From: DASPLH01 sp035627675
GTDB taxonomy: Bacteria; Acidobacteriota; Terriglobia; Terriglobales; Acidobacteriaceae
DNA length: 7,330 nucleotides
Direction of reading: 5' to 3'
Assembly (NCBI GenBank): GCA_035627675.1
Contig: DASPLH010000184.1
Coordinates: 1-7,330, forward strand
This document shows positions 5,879-7,330 of the stretch, one piece after another (positions within the stretch are counted from its first letter, which is position 1; the number at the start of each line of letters is the position of its first letter). The position numbers and the translations under genes are program-made. The notes beneath the pieces are model-generated. The model worked only from the letters and a program-made list of their open reading frames with translations, did no database searches and had not been told where the DNA came from.

Positions 5879-7240
5879 TCATTTCAGAATCTGCCGAACC
5901 AGCTCCTCGAACCGGTGTTTCACTTCTTCGTACTTGCCGGTGGCCGGACCGGCGAACCCTGAATGAATCGCGTGCACCTTTCCCTCGCGGTCGATGAAGA
6001 CCGTCGTGGGATACGCGGAGAAGTTCACCAGTTGTGGCAGCGTCTTCTCGATCTGTCCCTCATCCGTCGTTCCCGCCAGCAGCAGGGGGAAGCCGATGTT
6101 GTACTTCTTGCGGTAGAGGTCGATCAGGCGAGCGCTGCGCGCGCGGTCCGGCGTGTACTCATAGGCGAGGCCGACGATCTCGAGGCCTTGTTCCCGGTAG
6201 CGGTTGTGCAGGTCCGAGAGCAGCGGCGCCTCGTCATGGCAGTTCGGACACCACGTCCCGAAGATGTCGACGATCAGCGCCTTGCCTCGGAACCGCGGGT
6301 CTGACTGTGTGACCGGCTTGCCGGTCCTGAGATCGAGGGCGCGGAACTGGAAGGGCTGCGCGGGGTCCTTGACCCGAGTGACGGTCTCGGGATTCGGTTC
6401 CTCTGGAGTGCCTGTCTTGGCCGGGGCCGCCCTCTTTACCCCGGTGATATCGAAGGAAGACTTCGGCCCGGTCGTCAGTTTCCCCACAAGGGTCCCATCG
6501 CGCTGGATCTGTCCCTGGACGAGCACCAGGTGGACGCCGTCGAAGCGGGAGAGTTCGAAGCTGGCGGCCGTGTCCTCCTTCTTCTCAACCCAAACGCGGC
6601 CGTGCAGCAGGCCGTAGTCGCCGGAGACGGGAGCGATGGTTCCGTTCACTTCGGCAGCAGCGCCTCCACCGTGTTGAGCCATGGCGGCCTTCTGCTCGAA
6701 GCGGGCGGGCGCGACTCGATCCGGATTCTCTGGCCCCCGGACCTGGGTGATCGTCCACTGGCCTTCCAGCGACGGCCAGGTCCACGGCAGGGTTTCGCCC
6801 GTGACCTCGACGGGATGGCGTCGCGCTACGACCTTGAAGCGCCGCAATCCGGCGCTGGTCATCCGCCGGTACTCGCCTTCCAGGTGCTCGCAGCGCTTGC
6901 TGTCGCACTGCGCGGAGATTTCGCCGTCGTACTGCTCCAGCCGCAACGTGATCCGATCATTGTTCCAGATGGTCTGCGAGAACGGGATGCGGTCCGTGCC
7001 GTTGACGAGGAAGCCGCGCAATCCACGGCCCTGGACCTCCACCACCATCTGGAACGGAACCTCGTACTTCGTTCCGCCAGCGGCGGGATCGGGCGTGATC
7101 GTGGCGTCCCAGCGTCCGATGACCGGGGGAAGCACCGGCGGATCTTCAGGCGCTGGTTCTGTCCGGGATTGCGGGAGAGACTGCGCTGAGGCAGCAGCCG
7201 AGAGCAGGACCACGATCAGGAAACGGCGCAAGGCGTACAT
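5879..7240 (-). CDS. Secreted TlpA-like thioredoxin-fold protein with duplicated N-terminal beta domain
   Basis: 453 residues. A signal peptide (MYALRRFLIVVLLSAAASA, likely cut after Ala19) exports it to the periplasm or cell surface. Residues 40-140 and 158-270 look like two copies of one beta-rich module: each opens with G-x-W (42-44, 160-162), has VNGT (79-82, 198-201) and has a Y/F-DG turn (104-106, 233-235). A Pro-rich linker (271-293) leads to a thioredoxin domain (about 294-453) of the TlpA/AhpC-TSA type, with GTWCPNC (Cys331, Cys334) and the cis-Pro loop SAYPTTVFID (Pro411). Such proteins reduce or exchange disulfides outside the cytoplasm; the substrate is not deducible here. Cys112 and Cys117 in module 1 are a second Cys pair. 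The ATG at 7240 gives the complete signal peptide. No Shine-Dalgarno is seen, and TATCCT at 7251-7256 could be a -10 giving a very short leader. Not adjacent to cytochrome c maturation genes in this window. Confidence 0.9.
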   Translation of the reverse strand: MYALRRFLIVVLLSAAASAQSLPQSRTEPAPEDPPVLPPVIGRWDATITPDPAAGGTKYEVPFQMVVEVQGRGLRGFLVNGTDRIPFSQTIWNNDRITLRLEQYDGEISAQCDSKRCEHLEGEYRRMTSAGLRRFKVVARRHPVEVTGETLPWTWPSLEGQWTITQVRGPENPDRVAPARFEQKAAMAQHGGGAAAEVNGTIAPVSGDYGLLHGRVWVEKKEDTAASFELSRFDGVHLVLVQGQIQRDGTLVGKLTTGPKSSFDITGVKRAAPAKTGTPEEPNPETVTRVKDPAQPFQFRALDLRTGKPVTQSDPRFRGKALIVDIFGTWCPNCHDEAPLLSDLHNRYREQGLEIVGLAYEYTPDRARSARLIDLYRKKYNIGFPLLLAGTTDEGQIEKTLPQLVNFSAYPTTVFIDREGKVHAIHSGFAGPATGKYEEVKHRFEELVRQILK

Positions 7241-7267
7241 GAGGACTGAAAGGATACCGCAAATGAA

Positions 7268-7289
7268 AGCCCCGGCCGCGGCCGGGGCT
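7268..7289 (-). terminator. Perfect 22-bp GC-rich palindrome, likely terminator of an upstream minus-strand gene
   Basis: Eleven-base arms starting AGCCCCGGCC pair perfectly with no unpaired bases between them, so as RNA the central bases would open to form the loop. On the minus strand the hairpin is followed by TTCATTT, a modest T-rich tract; on the plus strand no T run follows. It lies 27 bases upstream of the TlpA-like start codon and probably ends the gene entering from the right edge, insulating the two. Confidence 0.6.
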
Positions 7290-7302
7290 CACCGAGTGCG
7301 CT

Positions 7303-7329
7303 TCAGGCTGTGCCGGCGTCGGCAAGAGC
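7303..7329 (-). CDS. Possible C-terminal end of a minus-strand gene (partial)
   Basis: Only the last eight codons would be visible (ALADAGTA, then TGA at 7305-7303). The case rests on the terminator palindrome that begins 13 bases after the stop and on plausible composition. Another minus-strand frame ends in TGA nearer the palindrome but would be Arg-rich and less natural. Too short to identify. Confidence 0.22.
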   Translation of the reverse strand, partial: ALADAGTA

Positions 7330-7330
7330 G

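Noticed and set aside
6530..7189. Plus-strand frame of 219 codons
   Set aside because: It is antisense to the TlpA-like gene, which has a signal peptide and CPNC motif on the minus strand.
1..7330. CRISPR array, insertion sequence, tRNA, rRNA or defence cassette
   Set aside because: No regularly spaced repeats, transposase-like frame, tRNA cloverleaf or conserved rRNA segment was visible on either strand.

Overview
The window is GC-rich bacterial chromosome with ordinary codon usage, and it shows no mobile element, CRISPR array, rRNA or tRNA. Gene content fits a soil-type Gram-negative, possibly an acidobacterium: a fused acyl-CoA synthetase/acetyltransferase, a 345-residue PurM, and a secreted TlpA-like thioredoxin with long N-terminal beta-rich domains. 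That lineage is an inference from protein character, not a proven assignment.

Layout. Positions 1-2702 (minus) hold nearly all of a large Pat-type protein: CoA-binding, succinyl-CoA-ligase-like, ATP-grasp and C-terminal GNAT domains. Its last residues lie beyond the left edge. A 253-bp divergent intergenic region follows; it has an extended -10 element for purM and a hairpin holding the Pat ribosome binding site in its loop. purM (2956-3993, plus) ends at a strong intrinsic terminator. Positions 4042-4571 are gene-poor, with a second hairpin that repeats part of the purM terminator and a possible 67-residue minus-strand Cys/His protein. A cysteine-rich single-domain GAF protein (4572-5150, plus) comes next and ends at a bidirectional terminator.

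Positions 5286-5583 form a long leader. It contains inverted repeats, two well-matched CRP-like operators 35 bp apart, and a GTAAC repeat cluster, all upstream of an unrecognised 87-residue protein (5584-5847, plus). A secreted TlpA-like thioredoxin (5879-7240, minus) converges on it. A GC-rich palindrome that looks like the terminator of a further minus-strand gene lies near the right edge.

The genes do not form one pathway. PurM makes purine precursors. Pat probably links acyl-CoA chemistry to lysine acetylation. The GAF protein is probably a small-molecule or redox sensor, and the TlpA-like protein works on thiols outside the cytoplasm. The most interesting points are the retained catalytic His in the Pat protein, the tandem CRP-like sites before an unknown small protein, the internal duplication in the TlpA-like protein, and the cysteine-rich GAF protein. 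I see no clearly new multi-gene system.
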